Below, piece after piece: positions 51,746 through 61,472 of a stretch of 64,000 bases of DNA. The notes under the pieces are model-generated. The model was not told the origin of the DNA and searched no databases. It was given only the letters and a program-made list of their open reading frames with translations. The first letter of the stretch is position 1; each line of letters opens with the position of its first letter. This DNA is from Rothia sp. SD9660Na (GTDB lineage Bacteria; Actinomycetota; Actinomycetes; Actinomycetales; Micrococcaceae): positions 558,001 through 622,000 of the forward strand of contig NZ_CP125946.1 in the NCBI RefSeq assembly GCF_030064065.1. The letters are read 5' to 3'. Made by a program: the position numbers and the translations under genes.

Positions 51746-52105
51746 ATGGCTGTAAAGACTAAGTCAGCACAGCGCGCACGCCGTCACGCACGCGTCCGCA
51801 AGTACGTTTCAGGCACCGCAGCACGCCCCCGCCTGTCCGTCACCCGCTCAGCTCGTCACATGTTCGTTCAGGTCATCGATGACACCAAGGGTCTGACCCT
51901 GGCATCAGCTTCCACCATGGAAGCAGACCTGCGCGCAGCAGAGCTTGACAAGACCGCTAAGGCAAAGCGCGTTGGCGAACTCGTCGCCGAGCGTGCCAAG
52001 GCAGCAGGCATCGAAGCAGTTGTCTTCGACCGCGGTGGTAACAAGTACCACGGCCGTGTCGCAGCAGTTGCAGAAGGCGCACGCGAAGGAGGTCTGGCAC
52101 TCTAA
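51746..52105 (+). CDS. rplR: 50S ribosomal protein L18
   Basis: L18 (119 residues) binds 5S rRNA with L5. [20 protein letters not shown] and [14 protein letters not shown] are typical. Its stop overlaps the rpsE start as TAATG. Confidence 0.98.
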   Translation: MAVKTKSAQRARRHARVRKYVSGTAARPRLSVTRSARHMFVQVIDDTKGLTLASASTMEADLRAAELDKTAKAKRVGELVAERAKAAGIEAVVFDRGGNKYHGRVAAVAEGAREGGLAL

Positions 52106-52788
52106 TGAGCGAGCAGACTGTAAACGAAAAGGAAACTCAGGTGACTGAAGCAACCGCAGAAGCTACCGCTGAAACCTCCGAAAAGCGCGAAGCCCGCCGT
52201 AACGAGCGCGGCGAACGCCGCGGCAACCGCGGTGAGCGCCGCAACAACCGCGGCCGCGAAGAAGAGAAGGACAAGTTCATCGAGCGCGTTGTCACCATCA
52301 ACCGCGTCTCCAAGGTCGTCAAGGGTGGTCGTCGTTTCAGCTTCACCGCACTCGTCGTTGTTGGTGACGGTAACGGTATGGTTGGCGTTGGCTACGGCAA
52401 GGCGAAGGAAGTTCCCGCAGCTATCTCAAAGGGTGTTGAAGAAGCAAAGAAGAACTTCTTCCGCGTACCCCGCGTTGAAGGCCGCACCATTCCTCACCGC
52501 GTTCAGGGTGAAGCAGCAGCAGGCGTAGTTATGCTCCGCCCCGCTACCGCTGGTACCGGTGTTATCGCTGGTGGTCCCGTTCGTGCCGTACTTGAGGCAG
52601 CAGGCATCCACGATGTTCTGTCCAAGTCACTCGGTTCATCGAACCAGATTAACATTGTCCACGCGACCATCGAAGCACTGCGTCAGCTCGAAGAGCCCGT
52701 AGCAGTTGCTGCACGCCGTGGTCTTCCCCAGGACGAGGTTATCCCCGGCTTCCTGCGTGTCGCTCAGTCTGAAAAGGCAGGTGCGTAA
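52105..52788 (+). CDS. rpsE: 30S ribosomal protein S5
   Basis: S5 (227 residues) ensures decoding accuracy. The double-stranded RNA-binding fold ([20 protein letters not shown]) is preceded by an Arg/Glu/Asn-rich, disordered extension of about 50 residues. ATG 52105 overlaps rplR, but its GGAGG is somewhat distant; a GTG at 52141 with AAGGAA upstream is an alternative start that would shorten the tail by 12 residues. Confidence 0.96.
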   Translation: MSEQTVNEKETQVTEATAEATAETSEKREARRNERGERRGNRGERRNNRGREEEKDKFIERVVTINRVSKVVKGGRRFSFTALVVVGDGNGMVGVGYGKAKEVPAAISKGVEEAKKNFFRVPRVEGRTIPHRVQGEAAAGVVMLRPATAGTGVIAGGPVRAVLEAAGIHDVLSKSLGSSNQINIVHATIEALRQLEEPVAVAARRGLPQDEVIPGFLRVAQSEKAGA

Positions 52789-52997
52789 TGACCGGTAAGC
52801 GTATTCAGCCCAGCGACGCAAAGCTGGAAATCACCCAGATCAAGTCCTACGTCGGTGAAAAGCAGAACATGCGCGACACCCTCCGTTCCCTGGGCCTCAA
52901 GCGCCCCGGCAACAAGGTTGTTCGCACTGCTGACCCCGTCACCTGCGGCATGATCAACACCGTAGCTCACCTGGTTCAGGTTGAGGAGGTCAAGTAA
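52788..52997 (+). CDS. rpmD: 50S ribosomal protein L30
   Basis: L30 (69 residues) is a small 50S protein. [20 protein letters not shown] and [12 protein letters not shown] are typical. It overlaps rpsE by one base and is followed after two bases by rplO. Confidence 0.97.
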   Translation: MTGKRIQPSDAKLEITQIKSYVGEKQNMRDTLRSLGLKRPGNKVVRTADPVTCGMINTVAHLVQVEEVK

Positions 52998-52999
52998 AG

Positions 53000-53452
53000 A
53001 TGGCAAACAACGACGCTATCAAGATTCACGATCTGCGCCCGGCTCCGGGTGCCCACAAGGCTAAGACCCGCGTAGGCCGCGGTGAAGGCTCAAAGGGTAA
53101 GACCGCAGGTCGCGGTACCAAGGGTACCAAGGCACGTTACCAGGTTCGCGCCGGCTTCGAAGGTGGTCAGCTTCCGCTGCACATGCGCCTTCCCAAGCTG
53201 CGCGGCTTCAAGAACCCCTTCCGCACCGAGTACCAGGTTGTTAACCTGGACCGCATCGCGGAACTGTTCCCCGAGGGCGGCGACATCACCGTTGACGCTC
53301 TGGTAGCAGCTGGCGCAGTTCGCAAAAACGAACTGGTCAAGGTTCTGGGTACCGGCGAAATCTCAGCGGCCTACAACGTAACCGTTGACAAGGTTTCTGA
53401 GTCAGCTAAGGCCAAGATTGAGGCTGCTGGCGGTTCTGTAACCGTCAAGTAG
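53000..53452 (+). CDS. rplO: 50S ribosomal protein L15
   Basis: L15 (150 residues) is a 50S assembly protein. The glycine/lysine-rich [19 protein letters not shown] and [19 protein letters not shown] are characteristic. It is the last gene before a strong terminator, so secY is not simply the end of this operon. Confidence 0.98.
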   Translation: MANNDAIKIHDLRPAPGAHKAKTRVGRGEGSKGKTAGRGTKGTKARYQVRAGFEGGQLPLHMRLPKLRGFKNPFRTEYQVVNLDRIAELFPEGGDITVDALVAAGAVRKNELVKVLGTGEISAAYNVTVDKVSESAKAKIEAAGGSVTVK

Positions 53453-53493
53453 TCCCATGACGCACCGGGACAACCGGAAGCGGCAAACTATTG

Positions 53494-53537
53494 CGGGATG
53501 CCCCGCTCACTTCGGTGGGTGGGGCATCCCGTTTTTT
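53494..53537 (+). terminator. Terminator between rplO and secY
   Basis: An 11-bp perfect outer stem (53494-53504 with 53521-53531) with an inner CTCAC/GTGGG arm on a TTCG loop is followed by TTTTTT. It separates ribosomal genes from secY-adk. Confidence 0.93.
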
Positions 53538-53668
53538 CGCTCTGAGAACCTGCGCTACACACGATTGAGTTTTAAGCGATAGACTGGAGAAGATTGTGTA
53601 ATCGCTCCGATCGCTCGTTCAGTTAGGACGTTCGGGGCACCCCAAATTTTTCTCTCACAGGAGGACAT

Positions 53669-54979
53669 GTGCTGACCGCTTTCGGACGGGCTTTCAAGAC
53701 GCCCGACCTGCGTAACAAGCTGCTGTTCACCCTGGGTATTATCGTGATCTACCGTGTGGGTGTCTTCATCCCCGCTCCCGGTGTCTCCTATGGAAATGTG
53801 CAGCAGTGCCTGTCGACCGTTACCGCAACCGGTGGCGTTTACGACATGATTAACCTCTTTAGCGGTGGCGCGCTGCTCCAGCTGTCGATTTTTGCCCTGG
53901 GCGTTATGCCTTACATTACCGCGAGCATTATTGTTCAGCTGCTTCGCGTTGTCATTCCCCGCTTCCAGCAGCTGCACGAGGAAGGTGCCCAGGGGCAGAC
54001 CAAGCTGACCCAGTACACCCGCTACCTCACCATTCTGCTGGCACTACTGAATGCCACCACCATTGTGTCGCTTGCCCGCTCGGGTCTGCTCCTGCAGGGT
54101 TGCACCCTGCCGATTATCCCCGATGACGGCATCTGGAACATCCTGCTGATCATCACCGCCCTGACAGCCGGGACCGGTGTGGTCATGTGGCTGGGTGAAC
54201 AGATCACCGAGAAGGGCGTGGGCAACGGCATGTCCCTGCTAATTTTCACCTCGATTGCCGCCTCCTTCCCCTCCGCTTTTGGTTCCATTCTGCAGACCCA
54301 GGGCTGGGGCATCTTCTCCGCAGTTGTAGCGGTCGGCCTGCTGGTCATCGTAGCCGTTGTCTTCGTTGAACAGTCCCAGCGCCGCATCCCCGTTCAGTAC
54401 GCCAAGCGAATGATTGGCCGCCGCACCATCGGCGGTACCACCACCTACATTCCTCTCAAGGTCAACATGGCCGGCGTTATCCCCATCATATTCGCTTCCT
54501 CCATGCTGATGGTGCCCGGCCTCCTCGCCCAATTCAACACCCCCTCAGACGGCTCAGCCCCGCCTGAGTGGGTCAACTGGATCAACACCTACCTGGTCAT
54601 GGGCGATCACCCGCTCTACATGACCCTCTACTTCCTGCTCATTCTGGGCTTCGCCTACTTCTACGTTTCCATCACCTTCAATACCGAAGAAGTTGCGGGC
54701 AACATGAAGAAGTACGGCGGTTTCATCCCCGGTATCCGCGCAGGACGCCCCACCCAGGAGTACCTGAGCTACGTGCTCAACCGTATTACCCTGCCCGGTG
54801 CCATCTACGTAGCAGTACTAGCGCTCCTGCCGCTGGTAGCCTTCGTCCTCTTCGGCGCCAACCAGAATTTCCCGCTCGGCGGTGCCTCACTGCTGATCGT
54901 TATCGGTGTCGGTCTTGATACCGTCAAGCAAATCGACGCCCAGCTCCAACAACGCAACTACGAAGGACTGCTCCGATGA
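53669..54979 (+). CDS. secY: Preprotein translocase subunit SecY
   Basis: SecY (436 residues) is the ten-helix channel of the Sec pathway. It starts at GTG 53669 with AGGAGG six bases upstream. SGGALLQLSIFALGVMPYI and GNGMSLLIFTSIAA are conserved. It overlaps adk by four bases (ATGA). A promoter is expected in the 130 bp after the upstream terminator, but none is clear. Confidence 0.98.
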   Translation: MLTAFGRAFKTPDLRNKLLFTLGIIVIYRVGVFIPAPGVSYGNVQQCLSTVTATGGVYDMINLFSGGALLQLSIFALGVMPYITASIIVQLLRVVIPRFQQLHEEGAQGQTKLTQYTRYLTILLALLNATTIVSLARSGLLLQGCTLPIIPDDGIWNILLIITALTAGTGVVMWLGEQITEKGVGNGMSLLIFTSIAASFPSAFGSILQTQGWGIFSAVVAVGLLVIVAVVFVEQSQRRIPVQYAKRMIGRRTIGGTTTYIPLKVNMAGVIPIIFASSMLMVPGLLAQFNTPSDGSAPPEWVNWINTYLVMGDHPLYMTLYFLLILGFAYFYVSITFNTEEVAGNMKKYGGFIPGIRAGRPTQEYLSYVLNRITLPGAIYVAVLALLPLVAFVLFGANQNFPLGGASLLIVIGVGLDTVKQIDAQLQQRNYEGLLR

Positions 54980-55539
54980 ACCGTCTGCTCATCATTGGCC
55001 CTCCCGGCGCCGGCAAAGGCACCCAGGCCGTCAAAATCGCTGAAAAGTTGAACATCCCCGCTATTTCCACCGGCGACATCTTCCGCAAGAACATTAAGGA
55101 AGAAACCGAGCTGGGCAAGGAAGCCAAGAGCTACATCGACTCGGGCAACCTGGTTCCCGACTCCGTGACCAACCGTATGGTCCGCGCCCGCCTGGCTGAA
55201 GACGACACCGCCAACGGCTTCCTGCTCGATGGCTACCCCCGCAACACCGCCCAGGTCGGTGAACTCGACACCATCCTCGCAGATATGGGTCAGGAAATTG
55301 GCCAGGTTCTGCTGCTCGTCGCTGACAACGACGAACTGGTCGAACGTCTGCTGGGACGCGCCGCTAAGGAAGGCCGCTCAGATGACAACGAAGAGGTCAT
55401 CCGTCACCGTCTCAAGGTCTACGAAGAAGAAACCGCACCTCTCGTAGCTATCTACACCGAGCGCGGCCTTGTGACCGAAATCGACGGTCTTGGCGAGATT
55501 GACGAAGTCACCGCCCGAATCATGGACGCACTCAAGTAA
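54976..55539 (+). CDS. adk: Adenylate kinase
   Basis: Adenylate kinase (187 residues) interconverts AMP, ADP and ATP. The P-loop is GPPGAGKGT (8-16), followed by STGDIFRKNI and FLLDGYPRN. It is the short form lacking the long zinc-type LID domain. It is translationally coupled to secY and closed by a terminator. Confidence 0.97.
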   Translation: MNRLLIIGPPGAGKGTQAVKIAEKLNIPAISTGDIFRKNIKEETELGKEAKSYIDSGNLVPDSVTNRMVRARLAEDDTANGFLLDGYPRNTAQVGELDTILADMGQEIGQVLLLVADNDELVERLLGRAAKEGRSDDNEEVIRHRLKVYEEETAPLVAIYTERGLVTEIDGLGEIDEVTARIMDALK

Positions 55540-55551
55540 ACGTCCGCTGCA

Positions 55552-55588
55552 CCTGTGCCCCCGGTCATGGCGGGGGCACAGGCTTTTA
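55552..55588 (+). terminator. Terminator after adk
   Basis: An 11-bp perfect stem (55552-55562 with 55572-55582) is followed by CTTTTAAA. map must therefore be transcribed at least partly from its own start in the following 60 bp. Confidence 0.85.
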
Positions 55589-55648
55589 AAGCAGACTGGT
55601 GTAGTTTGACTCCACCACACCACACAAACCTAGCCAGGAAAGAGCACT

Positions 55649-56482
55649 ATGCGCCGCATCGAATACAAAACAGACCGCCAGCTTGCTGAAATGGCCAGAG
55701 CAGGTGTGATCACCTCCCGTGCCCTGGACGCAGCGGTAGCAGCTGCCGCCCCCGGCGTCACCACTGCGGAACTCGATACGGTCTTCCGCGGCATCCTCGC
55801 TGAACACGGCGCAGGGTCCAACTTCCTGGGCTACTACGACTACCCGGCAACCATCTGCACCTCAGTCAACGACGAAGTCGTTCACGGAATCCCCGGCCCC
55901 CGCATCCTGCACGACGGAGACATGATCTCCATCGACGGAGGCGCCACTGTGCAGGACGCCCGTGGCACCACCTGGCACGGCGACTCAGCCCGCACCGCCC
56001 TCATCGGCGAGGTCTCAGACGCACGCCGTGAACTCTCAGAGATCACCCGAGCAGCCCTCTGGCACGGCATCGCAGCCCTCGCCACTGCCAAAAAAATTGG
56101 CGAAGTAGGCTTCGCCATCGAAAACTTCGTTCGGGAAGAAACCGGCGACAAATACGGAATCATCGAAGACTTCGTAGGCCACGGCATCGGTACCTCCATG
56201 CACATGGCCCCCGACGTCCTTAACTACGCCGCCCGCGACCTCGGCCCCCGCGTCAAAAAGGGCATGGCCTTCGCCATCGAACCCATGCTCGTGACCGGTG
56301 GAATTGAAACCGTCACCCTCGACGACGACTGGACCATCAAAACCGTCGATGGGGGAGACGCCTGCCAGTGGGAACACTCCGTCTGTGTGCACTCCGAAGG
56401 TATCTGGGTTCTCACCGCAGAGGACGGCGGCGCCTCCGAACTCTCCAAACTCGGCGTCACCGTCAAACCCATCCCCGCCTAG
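55649..56482 (+). CDS. map: Type I methionine aminopeptidase
   Basis: This dinuclear metalloprotease (277 residues) removes the initiator methionine. The metal ligands are Asp96 (ISIDGG), Asp112 (HGDSA), the histidine of VGHGIG, and the glutamates of AIEPM and WEHSV. The two aspartates are 16 residues apart; in the usual type I enzymes the distance is 11, so a short insertion sits in the hairpin between them. AGGAAAGAG precedes the ATG. It follows adk in the order common in Gram-positives. Confidence 0.96.
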   Translation: MRRIEYKTDRQLAEMARAGVITSRALDAAVAAAAPGVTTAELDTVFRGILAEHGAGSNFLGYYDYPATICTSVNDEVVHGIPGPRILHDGDMISIDGGATVQDARGTTWHGDSARTALIGEVSDARRELSEITRAALWHGIAALATAKKIGEVGFAIENFVREETGDKYGIIEDFVGHGIGTSMHMAPDVLNYAARDLGPRVKKGMAFAIEPMLVTGGIETVTLDDDWTIKTVDGGDACQWEHSVCVHSEGIWVLTAEDGGASELSKLGVTVKPIPA

Positions 56483-56536
56483 ACCGCGCAACCCATCCCA
56501 CCGCGTCCGCCCCGCATCGCACCGAAAGCAGCAGCC

Positions 56537-57718
56537 ATGACCGAAACCACCAGCGTCCCCCTGGAAATCTCCAGCGCCCGCCCCGAACCCGGCCAAATCA
56601 TCCTCAAAGCCCCCCGCCGCGGCAAACCCCCTCGCCACATCGCAGACTTCGACATGGCCGGCCGTCGCGCCTTCCTCGAAGAACTTGGCTACAAGCCCTT
56701 CCGAGCCGCCCAGCTTTCAAAACACTACTTCGAACGCCTCGTCAACGACCCGGCCCAGATGACCGACCTGCCCGCAGCAGAACGCGAAAAAATGGTCGCT
56801 GACGCCATGCCCCAGCTGCTCACCACCGTCCGCACCCTCGAAGCCGACGGCGGCGACACCCTCAAAGTCGTCCACCGCCTCTTCGACGGAGCCCTCGTCG
56901 AATCCGTTATCATGCGCTACGACAACCGCGTCACCATGTGCATCTCCTCCCAGGCAGGCTGCGGCATGAACTGCCCCTTCTGCGCCACCGGCCAGCAGGG
57001 ACTCACCCGCAACCTCTCAACCGCCGAAATCGTCGAACAGGTCATCGCAGGTGCCCGCTACCTCAAAGACATGAAAGGCCTCGAACAGGCTGACGGTGGC
57101 TCCGAAGACACCCGCCCCCTGCGTGTCTCCAACATCGTCTTCATGGGTATGGGTGAAGCCCTCGCCAACTACAAAGCCACCATGGGCGCCGTACACCGCC
57201 TCATCGACCCCGCCCCCGAAGGACTCGGCATCTCAGCCCGCGGCATCACCATGTCCACCGTCGGCCTCGTCCCCGGCATCCGCAAATTCGAACTAGAAAA
57301 ACTCCCCATCACCCTAGCTCTCTCCCTCCACGCCCCCGACGACGAACTCCGCGACGAACTCATCCCCATCAACCAGCGCTGGAAAGTCGACGAAACCCTC
57401 GACGCCGCCTACGACTACTACCGCACCACCGGCCGCCGCATCTCCATCGAATACGCCCTCATCCGCGACATCAACGACCAGGGCTGGCGCGCCGACCTCC
57501 TCGGCAAAAAACTCGCCTCCCGCGGCCGCGGCTGGGTCCACGTCAACCCCATCCCGCTCAACCCCACCCCCGGCTCCAAATGGACAGCCTCCCGCAAGGG
57601 CGTCGAACAAAACTTTGTCGAACGCCTACGCGCCCACGGCATCCCCACCACCGTACGCGATACCCGCGGAAGTGACATCGACGGTGCCTGCGGCCAGCTG
57701 GCTGCCAAGGAAGACTAA
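56537..57718 (+). CDS. rlmN: 23S rRNA/tRNA (adenine-C2)-methyltransferase RlmN
   Basis: RlmN (393 residues) is a radical-SAM enzyme that methylates A2503 of 23S rRNA and A37 of some tRNAs. The cluster motif is [11 protein letters not shown], with Cys142, Cys146 and Cys149. GMGEALANY and the late STVGLVPGI segment fit RlmN. It lies 54 bp after map and before infA, a place where map is usually followed directly by infA. Confidence 0.96.
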   Translation: MTETTSVPLEISSARPEPGQIILKAPRRGKPPRHIADFDMAGRRAFLEELGYKPFRAAQLSKHYFERLVNDPAQMTDLPAAEREKMVADAMPQLLTTVRTLEADGGDTLKVVHRLFDGALVESVIMRYDNRVTMCISSQAGCGMNCPFCATGQQGLTRNLSTAEIVEQVIAGARYLKDMKGLEQADGGSEDTRPLRVSNIVFMGMGEALANYKATMGAVHRLIDPAPEGLGISARGITMSTVGLVPGIRKFELEKLPITLALSLHAPDDELRDELIPINQRWKVDETLDAAYDYYRTTGRRISIEYALIRDINDQGWRADLLGKKLASRGRGWVHVNPIPLNPTPGSKWTASRKGVEQNFVERLRAHGIPTTVRDTRGSDIDGACGQLAAKED

Positions 57719-57743
57719 ATGCTGACGCACAGCAGATGCGCTT

Positions 57744-57818
57744 AAGCCCCGGGTCTTAATGTGAAGCTCGCTATGTTTTGCGAAAACCATTAACATTCCG
57801 GGGCTTTTGCCGTATATT
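57744..57818 (+). promoter_or_regulatory. infA promoter inside a 9-bp inverted repeat
   Basis: TTAACA (57790-57795) and TATATT (57813-57818) with a 17-bp spacer form a strong promoter. AAGCCCCGG (57744-57752) and CCGGGGCTT (57798-57806) form an inverted repeat followed by TT, which may terminate rlmN transcription despite its 45-nt loop; the right arm lies within the promoter spacer. Confidence 0.65.
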
Positions 57819-57956
57819 AGTTTGTTGGTTGTCTGTGCCATGCGTTTAGCGCGCAAGCGGAGCGGTACCCGAACCCGGGAGAACGCACCGAACACAGAAA
57901 AAACACTACCAAGAGCCCCCAAGACACCTTGGGTGCACGAAAGTAAAGCGGAGGAT

Positions 57957-58178
57957 ATGGCCAAGAAAGACGGCGTCATCGAGATTGAAGGTACCGTGGT
58001 CGAAGCACTGCCCAACGCATCATTCCGCGTTGAGCTGGACAACGGACACAAAGTACTTGCACACATCTCAGGCAAGATGCGTCAGCACTACATTCGAATC
58101 CTGCCTGAGGACCGAGTAGTAGTCGAGCTCAGCCCCTACGACCTCTCACGCGGTCGTATCGTCTACCGCTACAAGTAA
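57957..58178 (+). CDS. infA: Translation initiation factor IF-1
   Basis: IF-1 (73 residues) is a single OB-fold factor. I start it at ATG 57957, giving [20 protein letters not shown], with GCGGAGGA upstream; the open frame continues upstream without support. It closes with [12 protein letters not shown]. Confidence 0.97.
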   Translation: MAKKDGVIEIEGTVVEALPNASFRVELDNGHKVLAHISGKMRQHYIRILPEDRVVVELSPYDLSRGRIVYRYK

Positions 58179-58320
58179 ACACGAGCACCAAACGTCGCTA
58201 ACCAGCGGCGTTTACGCCGTGTAAAAGGGGTAAACAGTTCTCCCACCGGCTAGCCGGACACAGAACCTCTTACCCCGCCCGTCCAAAGCATTAGCTGAAA
58301 CATCAACGCAAAGGAATGCG

Positions 58321-58434
58321 ATGAAGGTCAAGCCGAGCGTTAAGCCGATCTGCGACAAGTGCAAAGTGATCCGCCGTCACGGTGTGGTCATGGTGATCTG
58401 CGAAAACCCGCGCCACAAGCAGCGCCAGGGCTAA
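58321..58434 (+). CDS. rpmJ: 50S ribosomal protein L36
   Basis: L36 is 37 residues, beginning [15 protein letters not shown] and ending [10 protein letters not shown]. The cysteines and histidine (CDKC, CEN, RH) make the zinc-binding form. AAAGGAA precedes the ATG. It lies between infA and rpsM as is usual. Confidence 0.97.
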   Translation: MKVKPSVKPICDKCKVIRRHGVVMVICENPRHKQRQG

Positions 58435-58594
58435 TCACTAGCCAACGCTGACAAGACCACCCCACCAGGTGGCACAACAGAAAATGGCACCGCTCCTGCC
58501 TACAAAAGCAGGATACCTCCGGGCACAGAGGCCGGGGACCGGAACAACCGGGCAGTGATGTCACAGACCTCTGCGAAAACAAGGAGAACGCCCC

Positions 58595-58963
58595 ATGGCA
58601 CGTCTCGCTGGAGTCGATATTCCCCGCGAAAAGCGCGTGGAAATTGCTCTTACTTACATCTACGGCGTGGGCAAGACCCGTGCAAAAGAAGCGCTTGCTG
58701 CAACCGGTGTTGACCCCAACACCCGCGTCAAGGACCTTGACGATACCCAGCTCGTAGCACTTCGTGACTTCATCGAAGGCAACTACAAGGTTGAAGGTGA
58801 CCTTCGCCGCGAGGTTGCTGCCGACATCCGCCGCAAGGTAGAAATCGGTAGCTACCAGGGTCTGCGTCACCGCCGTGGCCTTCCCGTACACGGCCAGCGC
58901 ACCAAGACCAACGCACGTACCCGCAAGGGCCCGAAGCGTACCGTCGCAGGTAAGAAGAAGTAA
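58595..58963 (+). CDS. rpsM: 30S ribosomal protein S13
   Basis: S13 (122 residues) contacts the P-site tRNA and forms bridges to the 50S subunit. [20 protein letters not shown] and [19 protein letters not shown] are conserved. A 160-bp gap lies between rpmJ and this gene; rpsK follows after 71 bp. Confidence 0.98.
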   Translation: MARLAGVDIPREKRVEIALTYIYGVGKTRAKEALAATGVDPNTRVKDLDDTQLVALRDFIEGNYKVEGDLRREVAADIRRKVEIGSYQGLRHRRGLPVHGQRTKTNARTRKGPKRTVAGKKK

Positions 58964-59034
58964 ACAGTGTTGCCTCAGTCTTGCACATCGCGTAAGACCA
59001 ACACTTCAACCAAAACTTTGTAGGAGAATCAAAA

Positions 59035-59439
59035 ATGCCTCCCAAGACTCGCGCAGCGGCCAAGCGTACCGGCCGCCGCAAGGTTTCCAAGAACATTGTT
59101 GCCGGTCAGGCACATATCAAGTCAACCTTCAACAACACCATCGTTTCAATCACTGATCCCTCTGGTGCTGTTATTTCCTGGTCATCCGCCGGCGAAATGG
59201 GCTTCAAGGGTTCACGTAAGTCAACCCCCTACGCAGCTCAGATGGCCGCTGAGACCGCTGCAAAGCGCGCTCAGGAACACGGTGTCCGCAAGGTAGACGT
59301 TTTCGTCAAGGGCCCCGGCCCCGGTCGCGAAACCGCTATCCGCTCACTCCAGGCCACCGGCCTCGAAGTTGGCTCCATCCAGGACGTCACCCCCGTTGCC
59401 CACAACGGCTGCCGTCCTCCGAAGCGCCGCCACGTCTAA
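59035..59439 (+). CDS. rpsK: 30S ribosomal protein S11
   Basis: S11 (134 residues) forms the platform of the 30S subunit. [28 protein letters not shown] and the C-terminal [12 protein letters not shown] are characteristic. rpsD, found after rpsK in many bacteria, is absent; the 146 bp to rpoA hold only a small CAGAC/GTCTG hairpin. Confidence 0.98.
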   Translation: MPPKTRAAAKRTGRRKVSKNIVAGQAHIKSTFNNTIVSITDPSGAVISWSSAGEMGFKGSRKSTPYAAQMAAETAAKRAQEHGVRKVDVFVKGPGPGRETAIRSLQATGLEVGSIQDVTPVAHNGCRPPKRRHV

Positions 59440-59585
59440 GCCCCACCGGCTAGACGCGTCCCGAACATCGGGCGACCCGCAACCCACCGGCTGCAGGTCA
59501 ATGAACAGACTGCTTCGTCTGCTTCCTCACTCGTTTTTCCCAACCTGTGAGCTCATATAGCGGATGCTCACCGAAAGGAAACATA

Positions 59586-60581
59586 GTGCTCATTGCACAG
59601 CGCCCCATCCTGCGTGAAGAACACGTATCGGAAAACCGTTCACGCTTCACCATCGAGCCCCTCGAACCCGGCTTCGGCTACACCCTGGGTAACTCCCTCC
59701 GCCGCACCCTTCTCTCATCCATCCCCGGTGCCGCTGTAACCAGCATCCGCATCGACGGTGTGCTGCACGAATTCAGCACTGTAGAAGGCGTGACCGAGGA
59801 CGTCACCGAGATCATCTTGAACATCAAGAAGCTCTCCATCTCATCAGAGAACGACGAGCCCGTCATCGCCTACCTGCGCAAGCAGGGCGAAGGTGAACTC
59901 ACCGCAGGCGACATCGAGGTGCCCGCAGGCGTCGAGATCCACAACCCGGACCTCCACATCGCAACCCTCAACAACCGCGCAAACTTCAACGCAGAACTGA
60001 CCATCGAACGCGGCCGCGGCTACGTCTCGGCAGCACAGAACAAGTCAGGTGACGCAGAAATCGGCCGTATCCCGGTCGACTCCATCTACTCACCCGTCCT
60101 CAAGGTCACCTTCCGCGTCAGCGCAACCCGTGTTGAGCAGCGCACCGACTTCGACTCCCTCACCCTGGACGTCGAAACCAAGGAAGCAATTGCTCCCCGC
60201 GACGCAGTCGCATCAGCAGGCAACACCCTCGTTGAGCTCTTCGGCCTCGCCCGCGAACTCAACACCGCCGCTGAAGGTATCGAAGTTGGCCCGTCACCCG
60301 CTGACGAGTCAATGGCCGCAGACCTGGCTCTGCCCATCGAAGACCTGGACATGACCGTCCGCTCCTACAACTGCCTCAAGCGCGAAGGCATCCACACCGT
60401 GGGTGAACTCGTGACCCGCAGCGAAGCAGACCTCATGGACATCCGCAACTTCGGTGCCAAGTCCATCGACGAAGTCAAGGCAAAGCTCACCGAGCTCGGC
60501 CTGTCCCTCAAGGACTCACCCGCCGGAATGGACCTCTCAGCCCGCCTGCAGGACGACGACAGCTACGGCAGCGACTACTAA
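59586..60581 (+). CDS. rpoA: RNA polymerase alpha subunit
   Basis: The alpha subunit (331 residues) assembles the polymerase and contacts promoters and regulators. I start at GTG 59586, giving [12 protein letters not shown] after the initiator, with AAAGGAA upstream; the frame is open 13 codons further. The N-terminal domain motif [20 protein letters not shown] and the C-terminal domain with [14 protein letters not shown] are intact. Confidence 0.98.
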   Translation: MLIAQRPILREEHVSENRSRFTIEPLEPGFGYTLGNSLRRTLLSSIPGAAVTSIRIDGVLHEFSTVEGVTEDVTEIILNIKKLSISSENDEPVIAYLRKQGEGELTAGDIEVPAGVEIHNPDLHIATLNNRANFNAELTIERGRGYVSAAQNKSGDAEIGRIPVDSIYSPVLKVTFRVSATRVEQRTDFDSLTLDVETKEAIAPRDAVASAGNTLVELFGLARELNTAAEGIEVGPSPADESMAADLALPIEDLDMTVRSYNCLKREGIHTVGELVTRSEADLMDIRNFGAKSIDEVKAKLTELGLSLKDSPAGMDLSARLQDDDSYGSDY

Positions 60582-60679
60582 GACACCGGCAGTCAACGCT
60601 TCCACGCGTTACACCAGTCAAACATCTTTGGTTCCCCTGCCGTGAGGCAGTAAGGAACGGCTTACCAGGAGAATAAATT

Positions 60680-61360
60680 ATGCCTACTCCCACTAAGGGT
60701 CCCCGCCTCGGCGGATCACCGACCCACGAGCGCATCATGCTGAACAACCTGTCTCAGCAGCTCTTCGAGCACAAGCGCATCACCACCACCGTTACCAAGG
60801 CAAAGCGTCTGCGCCCCGTCGCCGAGCGTCTGATCACCTTCGCAAAGAAGGGCGACCTCAACGCACGCCGCCGCGTCCTGCGCTCCATCGGTAACAAGAC
60901 CGTAGTCCACGAGCTCTTCACCGTCATTGCCCCCGCAATGGCCGAGCGCCCCGGTGGCTACACCCGCATCACCAAGATCGGTAACCGCAAGGGCGACAAC
61001 GCCCCCATGGCAGTTATCGAACTGGTCATGGAGCCTGTTGCAACCGCAGCAGCTGTTTCAGAAGCTACCAAGGTAGCAGAGACCGCAGCACCCGCAGCAG
61101 AAGAGACCAAAGCAGCAGCACCCGCAGCAGCTGAGTCCTCAGACCTGCCCGCAGGCGCACACGCAGCAACCGAGAACGGCGAAGCTCCCGAGGGCTTCGA
61201 CATCAAGGGCAACGCTGATTCCATGAAGTACCACGTACCCGGCTCACGCTGGTACGCAAACACCCAGGCTGAAATCTGGTTCGACACCAAGGAATCAGCT
61301 GAAGCAGCAGGTTACGCACCTGCCGGTGGTGCAGCAGCACAGACCATCTCCGAAGACTAA
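60680..61360 (+). CDS. rplQ: 50S ribosomal protein L17 with long C-terminal extension
   Basis: The first 115 or so residues are a normal L17 ([19 protein letters not shown] to AVIELV). The protein then continues to 226 residues: an Ala/Glu-rich linker (about 118-165), then a compact segment from [20 protein letters not shown] through [16 protein letters not shown]. That last segment, with its IKGN, YHVPGS and WF motifs, resembles a small domain found at the ends of several actinobacterial proteins. It is in frame and clearly translated as one piece. The role of the extension is unknown. A terminator follows the gene. Confidence 0.95.
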   Translation: MPTPTKGPRLGGSPTHERIMLNNLSQQLFEHKRITTTVTKAKRLRPVAERLITFAKKGDLNARRRVLRSIGNKTVVHELFTVIAPAMAERPGGYTRITKIGNRKGDNAPMAVIELVMEPVATAAAVSEATKVAETAAPAAEETKAAAPAAAESSDLPAGAHAATENGEAPEGFDIKGNADSMKYHVPGSRWYANTQAEIWFDTKESAEAAGYAPAGGAAAQTISED

Positions 61361-61380
61361 TTCTTAGTCACCGGTGGATA

Positions 61381-61421
61381 AAGGCGGCTCTTCCCCTCAC
61401 ACGGGGGAGGGCCGTCTTTGT
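61381..61421 (+). terminator. Terminator after rplQ
   Basis: The arms 61381-61396 and 61403-61418 pair with a few mismatches around a 6-nt loop and are followed by TTGTCT. The T-tract is short. Confidence 0.75.
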
Positions 61422-61472
61422 CTGTAGCGGGTAAAGTGGAGTGAGCCTGTACCCCGCCTTCTAAGGAGAGAC

